A DNA stretch of 64,000 bases from Pseudomonas songnenensis (GCF_003696315.1 NZ_RFFN01000002.1:213598-277597), one strand, 5' to 3'. Shown: positions 8,159 to 16,361, counted from the stretch's first letter. The notes: generated from the sequence alone by a model not told the origin. Made by a program: numbers and translations.

Positions 8159-9712
8159 TCAGTTGAATATCCGATTCCACAGGCGCTTGACCGGATTGGC
8201 CGGCGCCTGCGAGGTCTGCGTGGTGGCGGGTGGGGTGCGCGAGCTACTGGCAGCGGTACGCGGCACCGGTCGCGGTGCTCTTGCCTTGGCGACACGCTGG
8301 GCATGCGCGTCGTGCAGCGCCAGCAGCGGTGCGTACGCCGGTGAGGCTTCCAGTCCCTGCTCAATGTATTCCAGAGCCAATGCGTATTCGCGTCTGCCAT
8401 ATGCCGCTTCGGCGAGCTCGACATAGCGTTCGCTGACCCGGGCCAATCCGTCGCGCGCCACCTGATGCTCCGGCAGCCAGCCAAGCACCTGCTGGTAGTA
8501 ATGCACGGCGCTGTCCTCGGCCGGTTCCAGCAGTTGATCATCGGCCAGTCGCTGCGCCGCCAGTTTCAGGGCCTGGGCGATGCGGGCATCGAGGACACGG
8601 CGCAAGCCATCGAGGGCATCTGCATTGTCCGCGTCCAGGCGCAGGGCCTGGCGGAAGTAGTAGTCGGCATTGTCGTACGCCGGTGCGGTCAGCTGTCCTT
8701 CGCCCAGGCGCGACTCGGCGCGGGTGAGGAACCCACTGATCTGGCTGTACTGAAACCATTGATAGCCGCCCACGCCCAGTGCGCCTATTGCCAACGCAAG
8801 CACCGCAGCCACCGTCGCCCAGCGGCCAACAGCACGACGCTGTCGCCGGCGTCGGGGCTGTGCTTGGGGTTCCATGAGCAGTGCCGGCGCGATGCGCGTC
8901 TGGTCCATGTCCGGCTCGGTGAGGGTGTCGATGGCGGCCAGCAGTTCGCGACAGCTGGCGAAGCGCTCGGCCGGCTGCTTGGCCAGCATGCGGTCGAGCA
9001 GCGGCTGATAGGGTGCCAGCGCTGGCGGCAGCAACGGTATGGGCATCTGCAGGTGGTTGAGCACGGTTTGCGGATAGCTGCTGGCGCGGAACGGATTGGT
9101 CCCGGTGAGCATCTCGGCGAGGATCACCCCGAGGCTGTAGATGTCGCTGCGTGCGTCCAGCGGTTGGCACTGGGCCTGTTCCGGGCTGCTGTAAGCCGGG
9201 CTGCCGACGGCAATGCCGAAATGCGTGAGTTCGTTGTCCAGTTCGACCGACTTGGCCACGCCGAAATCGGTGAGCACGACGCTGCCATCGTCGCGGAAGA
9301 GGATATTGGCCGGCTTCACGTCGCGATGAACCAGTCCGCCGTCGTGCACCACTGCCAGGCCACCGGCCAGCTGGCGGATGATGTCCAGCGCCCGGGACGG
9401 TGAGAAAACGATGCCGCGGTGCTGCGCCAGATCGCCACCACCGATGTACTCCATGGCCAGGTAATGCCGGCCATCGGCGATCTGGCCGATGTCGTGGATG
9501 GTGATGATGGCCGGATGACGCAGCGAGGCGACAATATGGCCTTCCTGGATGAAGCGTTCGGTAAACGCGGCGTCCTCGGTGCGCAGCAGTACCTTGACGG
9601 CTACCTCGCGATCCAGGGACAGCTGCGTGGCCAGGTAGACTTCGGCCATCCCGCCTTTTCCGAGTCGCTTGTGCAGGCGATAGCCCGGTATTTCCAGCAT
9701 CCGATGCGTCAT
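8159..9712 (-). CDS. Transmembrane Ser/Thr protein kinase (PknB/PpkA type)
   Basis: 517 residues with an N-terminal eukaryotic-like kinase domain at about 10-265. It shows the glycine loop LGKGGMAEVY, ATP lysine K40 (AVKVLL), catalytic HRD at 129-131 (VHRDVKPANILF), DFGVAKS, and an activation segment ending AVGSPAYSSPEQ. A basic patch precedes a single membrane helix at about 295-317. The outer part carries TPR-like repeats (YYFRQALRLDADNADAL, YALALEYIEQGLEASPAYAPL) and a Ser/Thr/Pro-rich tail. It starts 16 bases after the PP2C stop; the start could also be M5. The order phosphatase-kinase-FHA in one operon is a classic signalling module. The extracellular signal and the substrates are unknown. 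Confidence 0.93.
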   Translation of the reverse strand: MTHRMLEIPGYRLHKRLGKGGMAEVYLATQLSLDREVAVKVLLRTEDAAFTERFIQEGHIVASLRHPAIITIHDIGQIADGRHYLAMEYIGGGDLAQHRGIVFSPSRALDIIRQLAGGLAVVHDGGLVHRDVKPANILFRDDGSVVLTDFGVAKSVELDNELTHFGIAVGSPAYSSPEQAQCQPLDARSDIYSLGVILAEMLTGTNPFRASSYPQTVLNHLQMPIPLLPPALAPYQPLLDRMLAKQPAERFASCRELLAAIDTLTEPDMDQTRIAPALLMEPQAQPRRRRQRRAVGRWATVAAVLALAIGALGVGGYQWFQYSQISGFLTRAESRLGEGQLTAPAYDNADYYFRQALRLDADNADALDGLRRVLDARIAQALKLAAQRLADDQLLEPAEDSAVHYYQQVLGWLPEHQVARDGLARVSERYVELAEAAYGRREYALALEYIEQGLEASPAYAPLLALHDAHAQRVAKARAPRPVPRTAASSSRTPPATTQTSQAPANPVKRLWNRIFN

Positions 9713-9728
9713 AGAAACTCGCGCGTAC

Positions 9729-10505
9729 TTACGACTTGAGGGGTTTGAGCAGCATGTTGATGAAGCGGCGCCCGCGGGACTCGGCAGCGGGCGGCGGGCT
9801 GTTTCGGCCGATCACGATGCAGCTGATGTTGTCGCGGCCACCATGGGCGTTCGCCTGGTCGATCAGCTGTTCGACCAGGTTTTCCAGCGTGTCTGCGAAG
9901 GTGCAGGTGGCGTGGATCTGCGCGTCGGTCAACTCGTTGGTCAGGCCATCGCTGCACAGCAGAAGCAGCTCATCGGGCTTCAGGCTGCCTGCGGCGATGC
10001 CCAGCTCCAGCGGCGCCTCGCGGCCCAGGCAGCGCAGGATGATGTTGCGCCAGGCGTGGCCCTCGGCTTCGGCGGGTTTCAGCTCGCCCGCGTCGATCAT
10101 CATCTGCACCCAACTGTGGTCGCGGGTCAGCTGGTCGATACCGTTTGCGCTGACCAGATAGGCTCGGCTGTCACCGACCCAGGTGAGCTCGAAATCCGCG
10201 CCATTGAACTGCGCAGCCACCAGCGTGGTACCCATGCCATCGTCTACGGCTTCTTCCAGTACCGCCTGGTTGGCCTGCTGGACCGCAGCCTGCAGCGGCT
10301 CGCCGTCTTCAACCGCTTTGTGCAATGCCGACAATGCCAGGCTGCTCGCGATCTCTCCGCATTGGTGCCCGCCCATGCCGTCGGCGATCGCCCAAAGCCC
10401 CAGCTCCGGCGCACAGAGCAGCGCATCTTCATTATGGTTGCGCCTGCGCCCGGGCGAGCTCTGCCCGGCGTAGTCCAGCAATGAGTCAGAAAGGGTCGGT
10501 TGCAT
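9729..10505 (-). CDS. PP2C-family Ser/Thr protein phosphatase
   Basis: 258 residues from the ATG at 10505; a GTG six codons upstream is less likely. The metal-binding PPM motifs are present: RRNHNEDALL near the N-terminus, AIADGMGGH, VGDSRAYL, LLLCSDGLTNEL and GRDNISCIV near the C-terminus. It lacks membrane segments, so it is cytoplasmic. It is first in the operon with the transmembrane kinase and FHA protein and should reverse that kinase's phosphorylation, as Stp1 does for Stk1 in P. aeruginosa. A conserved basic end (GRRFINMLLKPLKS) closes the protein. Confidence 0.93.
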   Translation of the reverse strand: MQPTLSDSLLDYAGQSSPGRRRNHNEDALLCAPELGLWAIADGMGGHQCGEIASSLALSALHKAVEDGEPLQAAVQQANQAVLEEAVDDGMGTTLVAAQFNGADFELTWVGDSRAYLVSANGIDQLTRDHSWVQMMIDAGELKPAEAEGHAWRNIILRCLGREAPLELGIAAGSLKPDELLLLCSDGLTNELTDAQIHATCTFADTLENLVEQLIDQANAHGGRDNISCIVIGRNSPPPAAESRGRRFINMLLKPLKS

Positions 10506-10609
10506 GCGTGGGCCCTGCGGCACGGCGTCGAGCGGGCATGATGCGTTGGGCGTGTGCGACTGTCATCGATTGGCGCCGGAGCAAGCGCAAAACTGTTAAC
10601 TCGTGCAAA

Positions 10610-10633
10610 CGGGCGGAATTATTCCGCTGCCCG
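10610..10633 (-). terminator. Hairpin downstream of the SpoU methyltransferase gene
   Basis: CGGGC and GCGGAAT arms pair with ATTCCGC and GCCCG in a 24-base near-palindrome. On the minus strand it is followed by GTTTGC. It lies about 100 bases after the methyltransferase stop and 105 before the PP2C start, so it may separate the two operons. Confidence 0.4.
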
Positions 10634-10733
10634 GACTCCATCCGTGATGACTCGCGGGCTCGAACGACACCGCCGTTTCGGTGCGAGAGGCGTGAAGGCG
10701 CTTCGGTGGCACAGGCATTCAACCTTCGATGAG

Positions 10734-11465
10734 CTATCGGCTGAGTTCGTACGCACACATGTTGACCGTGGCGGCCAGATTCAGCGACTCGATGGCGCCG
10801 CAACCGGGGATGGTGAATGGCCGGGCGTCGAGTGCATTCAGCTGATCGCGGGGCACGCCGCGGGCTTCATTGCCGAACAGGTAGCATTCGAAGGTTGTGA
10901 AAGCCGTCGATTGCACAGGCTCACCCTGCATATCCAGACAGGCGATGCGGGCAAAGCGCGTGCGCAACGAATCCAGCGTCACATCCAGTTCCATCGGCGC
11001 ATGGAAGATGGCGCCCATGCTCGAGCGCACGACCTTGGGGTTGTACGGGTCGACGCTGCCGGGGCTGAGCAGGCAGCGGAAATTGCCGAACCAGGCCAGC
11101 GTGCGCAGGATGGTGCCGAGGTTGCCCGGGTCCTGGATTTCATGCAGGTAGATGGCGCGTTCGCCCGCGACGGGTGCAGCGATCGACGCGCCTGTCGCTG
11201 GCATCGGCACCACTGCCACGATGCCTTGCGGGGTCTTGGTGTCGGCGATCTGCGCCATCTGGCGGTCGCTGATCACATGGGTCTTGAACGGGCTTTGCCA
11301 GTGCTCGTAGGCATTGGTCACATACAGTTCGCTGCGTGCAAGCTGCGGGTTGTGCAGGGTGGCTTTCTGCAGCTCCAGCGCCAGATGTTCGCCCTCCACC
11401 AGAAAATGACCGAACTCGGCCCGGTACTTTTTCTGGTGCAGCTTTTTGATGTCGTCGAATTTCAT
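10734..11465 (-). CDS. TrmH/SpoU-family RNA 2'-O-methyltransferase
   Basis: 243 residues from the ATG at 11465. The SPOUT trefoil-knot motifs are all present: motif 1 NLGTILRTLAWFG with the conserved Asn, motif 2 PKVVRSSMGAIF, and motif 3 LFGNEARGVP followed by SLNLAATVNMCAYEL. An N-terminal part (MKFDDIKKLHQKKYR...) resembles the RNA-binding L30e-like domain of RlmB-type enzymes. It methylates ribose 2'-OH in rRNA or tRNA with SAM; the exact nucleotide cannot be told. The gene starts 11 bases after the stop of the upstream FAD oxidoreductase and is probably cotranscribed with it. Confidence 0.9.
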   Translation of the reverse strand: MKFDDIKKLHQKKYRAEFGHFLVEGEHLALELQKATLHNPQLARSELYVTNAYEHWQSPFKTHVISDRQMAQIADTKTPQGIVAVVPMPATGASIAAPVAGERAIYLHEIQDPGNLGTILRTLAWFGNFRCLLSPGSVDPYNPKVVRSSMGAIFHAPMELDVTLDSLRTRFARIACLDMQGEPVQSTAFTTFECYLFGNEARGVPRDQLNALDARPFTIPGCGAIESLNLAATVNMCAYELSR

Positions 11466-11476
11466 CAAGGCGGCGC

Positions 11477-13114
11477 TCAGTGGCTCTGCACGTCAGTCTG
11501 TCCCGCATCCGCCAGCATCGCCTTGGCCAGCGCCTCGGCGACCTTGATGCCGTCCACGCCCGCCGAGAGGATGCCGCCGGCGTAACCCGCGCCTTCGCCG
11601 GCCGGATACAGACCGCGCAGGTTGAGGCTCTGCAGTGTTTCGCTGTCGCGGGTGATGCGTACCGGCGAGGAGGTGCGGGTCTCGATGCCGGTGAGCACCG
11701 CGTCAGCGCGATCGAACCCGCGGATCTGCTTGCCAAAGGCCGGCAGCGCTTCGCGGATCGCCTCGATGGCATATTCCGGCAGCGAGGGCGCCAGATCGCC
11801 CAGGCGCACGCCCGGCTTGTAGGACGGCTCGACCTCGCCGAACTCGGTCGACGGCACGCCGCGAATGAAGTCGCCCACCAGTTGCCCGGGCGCGCAGTAG
11901 TCGCTGCCGCCCAGCTCGTAGGCGCGCGATTCCAGACGCTCCTGCAGCTCCACGCCGGCCAGCGCATCGCCGGGGAAATCCTGCTCTGGGTTGATGCCGA
12001 CGACGATGCCGGCGTTGGCATTGCGCTCGTTGCGCGAGTACTGGCTCATGCCGTTGGTCACCACGCGTCCCGGCTCCGACGTGGCGGCCACCACGGTGCC
12101 GCCCGGGCACATGCAGAAGCTGTAGACCGCGCGGCCGTTCTTGGCGTGGTACACCAGTTTGTAGTCCGCGGCGCCCAGCTCCGGATGGCCGGCGTACTTG
12201 CCCAGACGGGCCTGGTCGATCATGCCCTGCGGATGCTCGATGCGGAAACCGATGGCAAACGGCTTGGCTTCGATATGCACGCCCTGGCGATGCAGCATAC
12301 GGAAGGTGTCGCGGGAGCTGTGACCCAGGGCCAGCACTACATGGCGGCTGCGAAGTGTCTCGCCATTGGCCAGCACCACGCCTTCGAGCTGGCCATCCTC
12401 GATCACGAGATCGGTGACCCTGGTCTCGAAGCGTACCTCGCCGCCGAGGGCGATGATTTCCTCGCGCATCGCGGCAACCACGCCGGTAAGGCGGAAGGTG
12501 CCGATATGCGGCTTGCTGACGTACATGATCTCTTCCGGCGCGCCGGCGCGGACGAATTCGTGCATCACCTTGCGGGCGTAGAACTTCGGATCCTTGATCT
12601 GGCTGTAGAGCTTGCCGTCGGAGAACAGACCGGCACCGCCTTCGCCGAATTGCACGTTGGATTCCGGCGTCAGGGTCTTCTTGCGCCACAGCGCCCAGGT
12701 GTCCTTGGTGCGGCGGCGCACATCCTTGCCGCGCTCCAGCACGATGGGCTTGAAGCCCATCTGTGCGAGCAGCAGCGCGGCGAACAGCCCACAGGGGCCG
12801 AAGCCTACCACCAGCGGCCGCTCGGTCAGATTGGCCGGAGCCTGACCGACCGGGTAGTAGCGGGTATCCGGCGCCGGGCGCACGTGGTTGTCGTCGGCAA
12901 AGCGCGCCAGGACTGCCGCCTCGTCACGAACCTCGACGTCGAGGATGTAGATGAACAGGATGACGCTGTTCTTCTTGCGCGCATCGTAGCTGCGCTTGAA
13001 CACGCTGAAGTTCAGCAGGTCGGCGTCACTGATGTTCAGACGCTTGACGATGGCCTCGCGCAGCGCATCGGCGGGATGATCGAGGGGCAGGGACAGTTCG
13101 GTGATGCGAATCAT
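11477..13114 (-). CDS. NAD(P)/FAD-dependent oxidoreductase (COG2509 type)
   Basis: 545 residues from the ATG at 13114, which has an AGGA SD 8 bases upstream; the longer frame begins with 26 non-conserved residues. An N-terminal domain with MIRITELSLPLDHP and KRSYDARKKNSVIL precedes a Rossmann fold (VVGFGPCGLFAALLLAQMG) and ERGKDVRRR, and the C-terminus has the FAD-closing motif LYPAGEGAGYAGGILSAGVDG. A Cys-rich stretch (YSFCMCPGG) is typical of this family. Such proteins are widespread, highly conserved and uncharacterised; a plant homologue is chloroplastic. Its substrate is unknown. It heads a two-gene operon with the SpoU methyltransferase. Confidence 0.88.
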   Translation of the reverse strand: MIRITELSLPLDHPADALREAIVKRLNISDADLLNFSVFKRSYDARKKNSVILFIYILDVEVRDEAAVLARFADDNHVRPAPDTRYYPVGQAPANLTERPLVVGFGPCGLFAALLLAQMGFKPIVLERGKDVRRRTKDTWALWRKKTLTPESNVQFGEGGAGLFSDGKLYSQIKDPKFYARKVMHEFVRAGAPEEIMYVSKPHIGTFRLTGVVAAMREEIIALGGEVRFETRVTDLVIEDGQLEGVVLANGETLRSRHVVLALGHSSRDTFRMLHRQGVHIEAKPFAIGFRIEHPQGMIDQARLGKYAGHPELGAADYKLVYHAKNGRAVYSFCMCPGGTVVAATSEPGRVVTNGMSQYSRNERNANAGIVVGINPEQDFPGDALAGVELQERLESRAYELGGSDYCAPGQLVGDFIRGVPSTEFGEVEPSYKPGVRLGDLAPSLPEYAIEAIREALPAFGKQIRGFDRADAVLTGIETRTSSPVRITRDSETLQSLNLRGLYPAGEGAGYAGGILSAGVDGIKVAEALAKAMLADAGQTDVQSH

Positions 13115-13360
13115 GGCAGTAATCCTGGCCGGTGACTCCGGCAGAGGAAGCAACGAGAGGGGGGCGTGAGGCGCGGATTGTACCGGCGGCAAGCACGCCT
13201 GTCAGGCGGCGCTTACGCGGTTCCCCCGGGGCAGGTGCTGCGCCCGGCGCCCGCGGCCCGGCATTATCGGCTTATAATCGCCGCCAATTTGCCCGACAGT
13301 TGCGCAGGGTCCTGCCTGTTGGCGCGCGTCTTACCTTGATTCTCCGTGGTTGGCTCTATC

Positions 13361-13981
13361 ATGAAACGATCCAAAAGCAGCCGTCGTTGGCTGGATGAAC
13401 ACGTCAACGATCCCTTCGTCAAACGCGCGCAGAAGGATGGCTTGCGCTCGCGCTCCAGCTACAAGCTGATCGAGCTGAACGAGAAGGACAAACTGATACG
13501 CCCCGGCATGCTGGTCATGGATCTCGGTTCCGCCCCAGGCGGCTGGTCGCAGGTGGCCGGCGGAATCGTCGGCGAAAAGGGCAGGGTGCTGGCCACCGAC
13601 ATCCTGCCGATGGGCGGGCTGGATAACGTCGATTTCGTTCAGGGCGACTTCACCGAGGACGCCGTGTTCCAGCAGATTCTCGACATGCTCGACGGCCGGC
13701 AGCCCGACCTGATCGTGTCCGACATCGCGCCGAACATCAGCGGCGTCGCCGCTGCCGACCAGGCCGCCTCGATGTATCTGGTGGAACTCACCCTCGACAT
13801 GGTTCGCCAGGTGCTCAAGCCCGGCGGCAATTACGTGGTCAAGGTGTTCCAGGGCGAAGGCTCCGACGAGTTCCTCAAGGACGTGCGCAGCTCGTTCGAG
13901 AAGGTGGTGATCCGCAAGCCGGAGGCGTCGCGCCCGCGTTCGCGGGAGGTCTATCTGGTGGCCAAAGGCTTCAAGGGCTAG
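13361..13981 (+). CDS. rlmE: 23S rRNA 2'-O-ribose U2552 methyltransferase RlmE (FtsJ)
   Basis: 206 residues from the ATG at 13361 (E. coli RlmE has 209). It has the SAM loop DLGSAPGGWSQ and the K-D-K catalytic set: K in RSSYKLIELNEK, D in LIVSDIAPNISG, and K in YVVKVFQGEGSDEF. A C-terminal RPRSREVYLVAKG closes the fold. The enzyme modifies the A-loop of the large ribosomal subunit. In pseudomonads rlmE usually sits between yhbY and ftsH. Here neither is nearby: a FAD oxidoreductase is divergent upstream and a 432-base gap with allE follows. It may be a second copy or a relocated gene. A TATAAT -10-like hexamer lies at 13273-13278. Confidence 0.93.
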   Translation: MKRSKSSRRWLDEHVNDPFVKRAQKDGLRSRSSYKLIELNEKDKLIRPGMLVMDLGSAPGGWSQVAGGIVGEKGRVLATDILPMGGLDNVDFVQGDFTEDAVFQQILDMLDGRQPDLIVSDIAPNISGVAAADQAASMYLVELTLDMVRQVLKPGGNYVVKVFQGEGSDEFLKDVRSSFEKVVIRKPEASRPRSREVYLVAKGFKG

Positions 13982-14302
13982 CGATTCGGCGTGACGCAAA
14001 GGCGGGTCCGAAGGCCGGCTGCCGCTGTTGAGCGTTCTGGCGGTGCGGTCTTGAGGAATGCGGATGCGCTTGTCGATCCCTTCTCATTCATGATTTTTCA
14101 GTTCCTCGCGTCTCCGCGCCATAGTCGATGGCGTCGAGTCGCGTAGATAGGCGGCGTAGCCCTTCTTCCCTGGCCATCGGCGGCAACTTCGAAGCTGCCC
14201 GGTTGGCCATTCCCATCCAGCCAGATGACCTCCCCACCAGCGCCGCGGCGAGTTCAGCGCGCCATATGCCATGCCGCGTTACTCGTGGGCATCGGGCGCA
14301 GA

Positions 14303-14322
14303 AAAGATTGTATACAATCTTT
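14303..14322. promoter_or_regulatory. Operator 1 upstream of allE (perfect 20-bp palindrome)
   Basis: AAAGATTGTATACAATCTTT is a perfect 20-base palindrome whose core ATTGTATACAAT is the type bound by GntR/FCD-family regulators. It abuts the -35 box of the allE promoter. No regulator gene is in the neighbourhood. Confidence 0.7.
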
Positions 14323-14348
14323 GACCATTCACATCTTCCTTGTATACA
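14321..14348 (+). promoter_or_regulatory. Predicted sigma-70 promoter of allE
   Basis: TTGACC (14321-14326), a 16-base spacer and TATACA (14343-14348). The -10 lies inside the second palindrome and the -35 abuts the first, so repressor binding would occlude polymerase. The leader to the ATG at 14414 would be about 60 bases. Confidence 0.6.
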
Positions 14349-14349
14349 G
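14340..14349. promoter_or_regulatory. Operator 2 upstream of allE
   Basis: TTGTATACAG contains the perfect 8-base palindrome TGTATACA shared with operator 1. The centres are 32 bases apart, about three helical turns, placing both sites on one DNA face. Confidence 0.55.
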
Positions 14350-14413
14350 TTGGCTTTCCATCCACCCGGCTTGCGGTTGAGTATCGGCAAGCCCTCCATG
14401 CACCTGGAGAACC

Positions 14414-15253
14414 ATGGCAAGCACAACGTACTACGTCCCCAAGGGCGGACATCCCGAGCAGACTCAACTGCTGACCGATCGTGCAATGTTCACCGAAGCC
14501 TATGCAGTCATTCCCAAGGGCGTGCTGCGCGACATCGTCACCAGCCATTTGCCCTTCTGGGACAACATGCGGATGTGGGTGCTGTCCCGTCCGCTTTCCG
14601 GCTTCGCCGAAACCTTTTCCCAGTACATCGTGGAGCTTGGCGCCAGCGGCGGCAGTGACCGGCCGGAGCATGACCCGAACGCCGAGGGCGTGCTGTTCGT
14701 CGTGGACGGAGAGTTCTCTCTGACGATCGAGGGAACCCTCTATGACATGCGTCCCGGCAGCTATGCATTCATACCGCCTGCGGCGAAATGGAGCGTGCGC
14801 AACACCGGGGCGGCGCCGGTACGTTTCCACTGGATCCGCAAGGGCTATCAGGCCGTCGAAGGCTTGCCCTACCCGGAGGCCTTCGTGACCAACGAGAACG
14901 ATATCGAGCCGATCCCCATGCCGGGTACCGATGGCAAATGGGTGACCACGCGCTTCGTCGACATGAGCGACATGCGCCACGACATGCACGTCAACATTGT
15001 CACGTTCGAGCCGGGTGCGGTTATCCCCTTCGCAGAAACCCACGTGATGGAACACGGCCTCTACGTCCTGGAAGGCAAGGCGGTGTATCGCTTGAATCAG
15101 GATTGGGTCGAGGTCGAGGCGGGCGACTACATGTGGCTGCGCGCGTTCTGTCCGCAGGCCTGCTATTCCGGCGGCCCGGGCAAGTTCCGCTACCTGCTGT
15201 ACAAGGATGTGAACCGACACATGGACCTGGGTCGTTTCAACCAGCGGGCCTGA
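14414..15253 (+). CDS. allE: (S)-ureidoglycine aminohydrolase (bicupin, AllE/YlbA)
   Basis: 279 residues, the usual length for AllE, which converts (S)-ureidoglycine to (S)-ureidoglycolate and ammonia in allantoin breakdown. Two cupin halves are visible: VLFVVDGEFSLTIEG with PGSYAFIPPAAKWSV at about 95-135, and FAETHVMEHGLYVLEGKAVYRLN with VEAGDYMWLRAFCPQ at about 195-245. The second half holds the Mn-binding H/E/H set (ETHVMEHG). YYVPKGGHPEQ at the N-terminus is a family signature. An ACC ATGG context with GGAGAACC upstream gives the start. No allantoinase, allantoate or ureidoglycolate gene is adjacent, so the pathway must be encoded elsewhere. Confidence 0.93.
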   Translation: MASTTYYVPKGGHPEQTQLLTDRAMFTEAYAVIPKGVLRDIVTSHLPFWDNMRMWVLSRPLSGFAETFSQYIVELGASGGSDRPEHDPNAEGVLFVVDGEFSLTIEGTLYDMRPGSYAFIPPAAKWSVRNTGAAPVRFHWIRKGYQAVEGLPYPEAFVTNENDIEPIPMPGTDGKWVTTRFVDMSDMRHDMHVNIVTFEPGAVIPFAETHVMEHGLYVLEGKAVYRLNQDWVEVEAGDYMWLRAFCPQACYSGGPGKFRYLLYKDVNRHMDLGRFNQRA

Positions 15254-15260
15254 CCTCCAG

Positions 15261-15283
15261 TGCCTTCGCGAGCGGCGAAGGCA
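15261..15283. terminator. Bidirectional hairpin between allE and the alpha/beta hydrolase gene
   Basis: Perfect 9-bp stem TGCCTTCGC / GCGAAGGCA with a 5-base loop, 7 bases after the allE stop, between convergent genes. No T tract. Confidence 0.5.
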
Positions 15284-15336
15284 CGCCTGCCTGCCCTCGC
15301 GCGGATACGCTCTGCTGCGCCTTTGCGCGCAGCGAA

Positions 15337-16152
15337 CTAGCCGATCCGCTGCAGGAACCGTTCGATCCGCTCCAGCACCTGTTCCGGTTGTTCTCGATGC
15401 GGAACATGGCCCACCCCCGGAAGCAGCGCCTGTTCGACCTGACCGCTGGCGCAGTCGGCGATCAGCTGCGGGTGGCGTTCGGAGCCGAACTCATCGTCAT
15501 CGCCATGGATGGCAAGGCTCGGACAGCCGACCGCAGGCAGCGCGTGGGCCAGCGTCCATGTGGCGAAATCCGGCGCCAGCCAGGTATCGATCCATGCGCT
15601 CAGGACCCAGTCACTGCGCTCGCCGTGATAGCGGCGCAGACGTTCGCGTTGCGCGGGGTCGGCGAACCAGGCCCTGGCCTGGCGGATGCCTCTGAGCGTG
15701 CGCTGTTCGACGAAGGTTACCGCCGACATCGTGATCATCGCCTGGCAGGCTTCGGGATACCGCGCGGCGCAATGCACGGCCATGCTGCCACCGACGCTAT
15801 GTCCGAGCACCACGAAGCGCTCGATCCCCAGATGTTCCAGCACATGGGCGAAGCCTTGCGCGGCCTCGTCCTCAACAAAGGTCGGGGCAGGCGGCTCAGT
15901 GAGGCGATCGGAGCGGCCGAAACCCAGCCGATCATAGGCGATGACCGGTCGACCGGTGGCGTTGGCAAGGGCGGCGGGAAAATCTTTCCATTGCTCGACG
16001 CAACCGAGCGACTCATGCAGCAGCATTATCGGTGCCCGGTCCGGCCGAAGCGCATCGGCGTCCGGGATCCAGCTGCGGACGAAGGTCCGGCCATGGTTGT
16101 GCTCTATCCAGAGATCGGCCAGACGGTGATCGAGCGTTGCACTGAGGGACAT
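15337..16152 (-). CDS. Alpha/beta hydrolase
   Basis: 271 residues with the alpha/beta-hydrolase triad: nucleophile Ser in VLGHSVGGSMAV, Asp in HGDDDEFG and His in GVGHVPHREQ. The oxyanion region LLHESLGCVEQW replaces the usual HG dipeptide with HE, a variant seen in some esterase and MhpC-like groups. YDRLGFGRSDRL is the typical strand-4 turn. No signal peptide, so cytoplasmic. The substrate is unknown. Its promoter region has a TTTACGTAAACGTCAA operator of the type bound by MerR-family LiuR-like regulators, which would link it to acyl or branched-chain metabolism; that link is inference. Confidence 0.85.
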   Translation of the reverse strand: MSLSATLDHRLADLWIEHNHGRTFVRSWIPDADALRPDRAPIMLLHESLGCVEQWKDFPAALANATGRPVIAYDRLGFGRSDRLTEPPAPTFVEDEAAQGFAHVLEHLGIERFVVLGHSVGGSMAVHCAARYPEACQAMITMSAVTFVEQRTLRGIRQARAWFADPAQRERLRRYHGERSDWVLSAWIDTWLAPDFATWTLAHALPAVGCPSLAIHGDDDEFGSERHPQLIADCASGQVEQALLPGVGHVPHREQPEQVLERIERFLQRIG

Positions 16153-16197
16153 GGACGGGGATTCCTGAACGTAGCGAACGCATAGCAGTACTGTTCT

Positions 16198-16213
16198 TTT
16201 ACGTAAACGTCAA
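16198..16213 (-). promoter_or_regulatory. MerR/LiuR-type operator overlapping a -35 box
   Basis: TTTACGTAAACGTCAA; on the minus strand TTGACGTTTACGTAAA, which includes a TTGACG -35 hexamer. It resembles the motif described for LiuR-like MerR regulators of branched-chain amino acid degradation. It lies 46 bases before the hydrolase start. Confidence 0.55.
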
Positions 16214-16341
16214 CATGCAGTGGCGAATGTATCGCCAGGCGGCGCCTTGATCGAGAAGCGCCAGTTGTCGGGCGGATCCGGGGTGCTGGCGAACCCGCTC
16301 ATGTCCCACCTGCAGATCGCTAGGAACGATGGGAGGCAGCG

Positions 16342-16360
16342 CCGGCTAGGGTCGAGCCGG
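16342..16360 (-). terminator. Hairpin after the dienelactone hydrolase gene
   Basis: CCGGCT / AGCCGG with a 7-base loop immediately after the stop at 16362 on the minus strand. It is short and without a T tract. Confidence 0.35.
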
Positions 16361-16361
16361 A

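Larger units (their letters stand above)
13982..14413. other. 432-base intergenic region between rlmE and allE
   Basis: No convincing gene. The first 300 bases show no feature I recognise. The last 110 bases hold the allE promoter and two TGTATACA palindromes, listed separately. Confidence 0.6.

Noticed and set aside
11480-13135. 551-codon plus-strand frame opposite the FAD oxidoreductase
   Set aside because: No domain, and the minus strand has clear Rossmann and FAD motifs.
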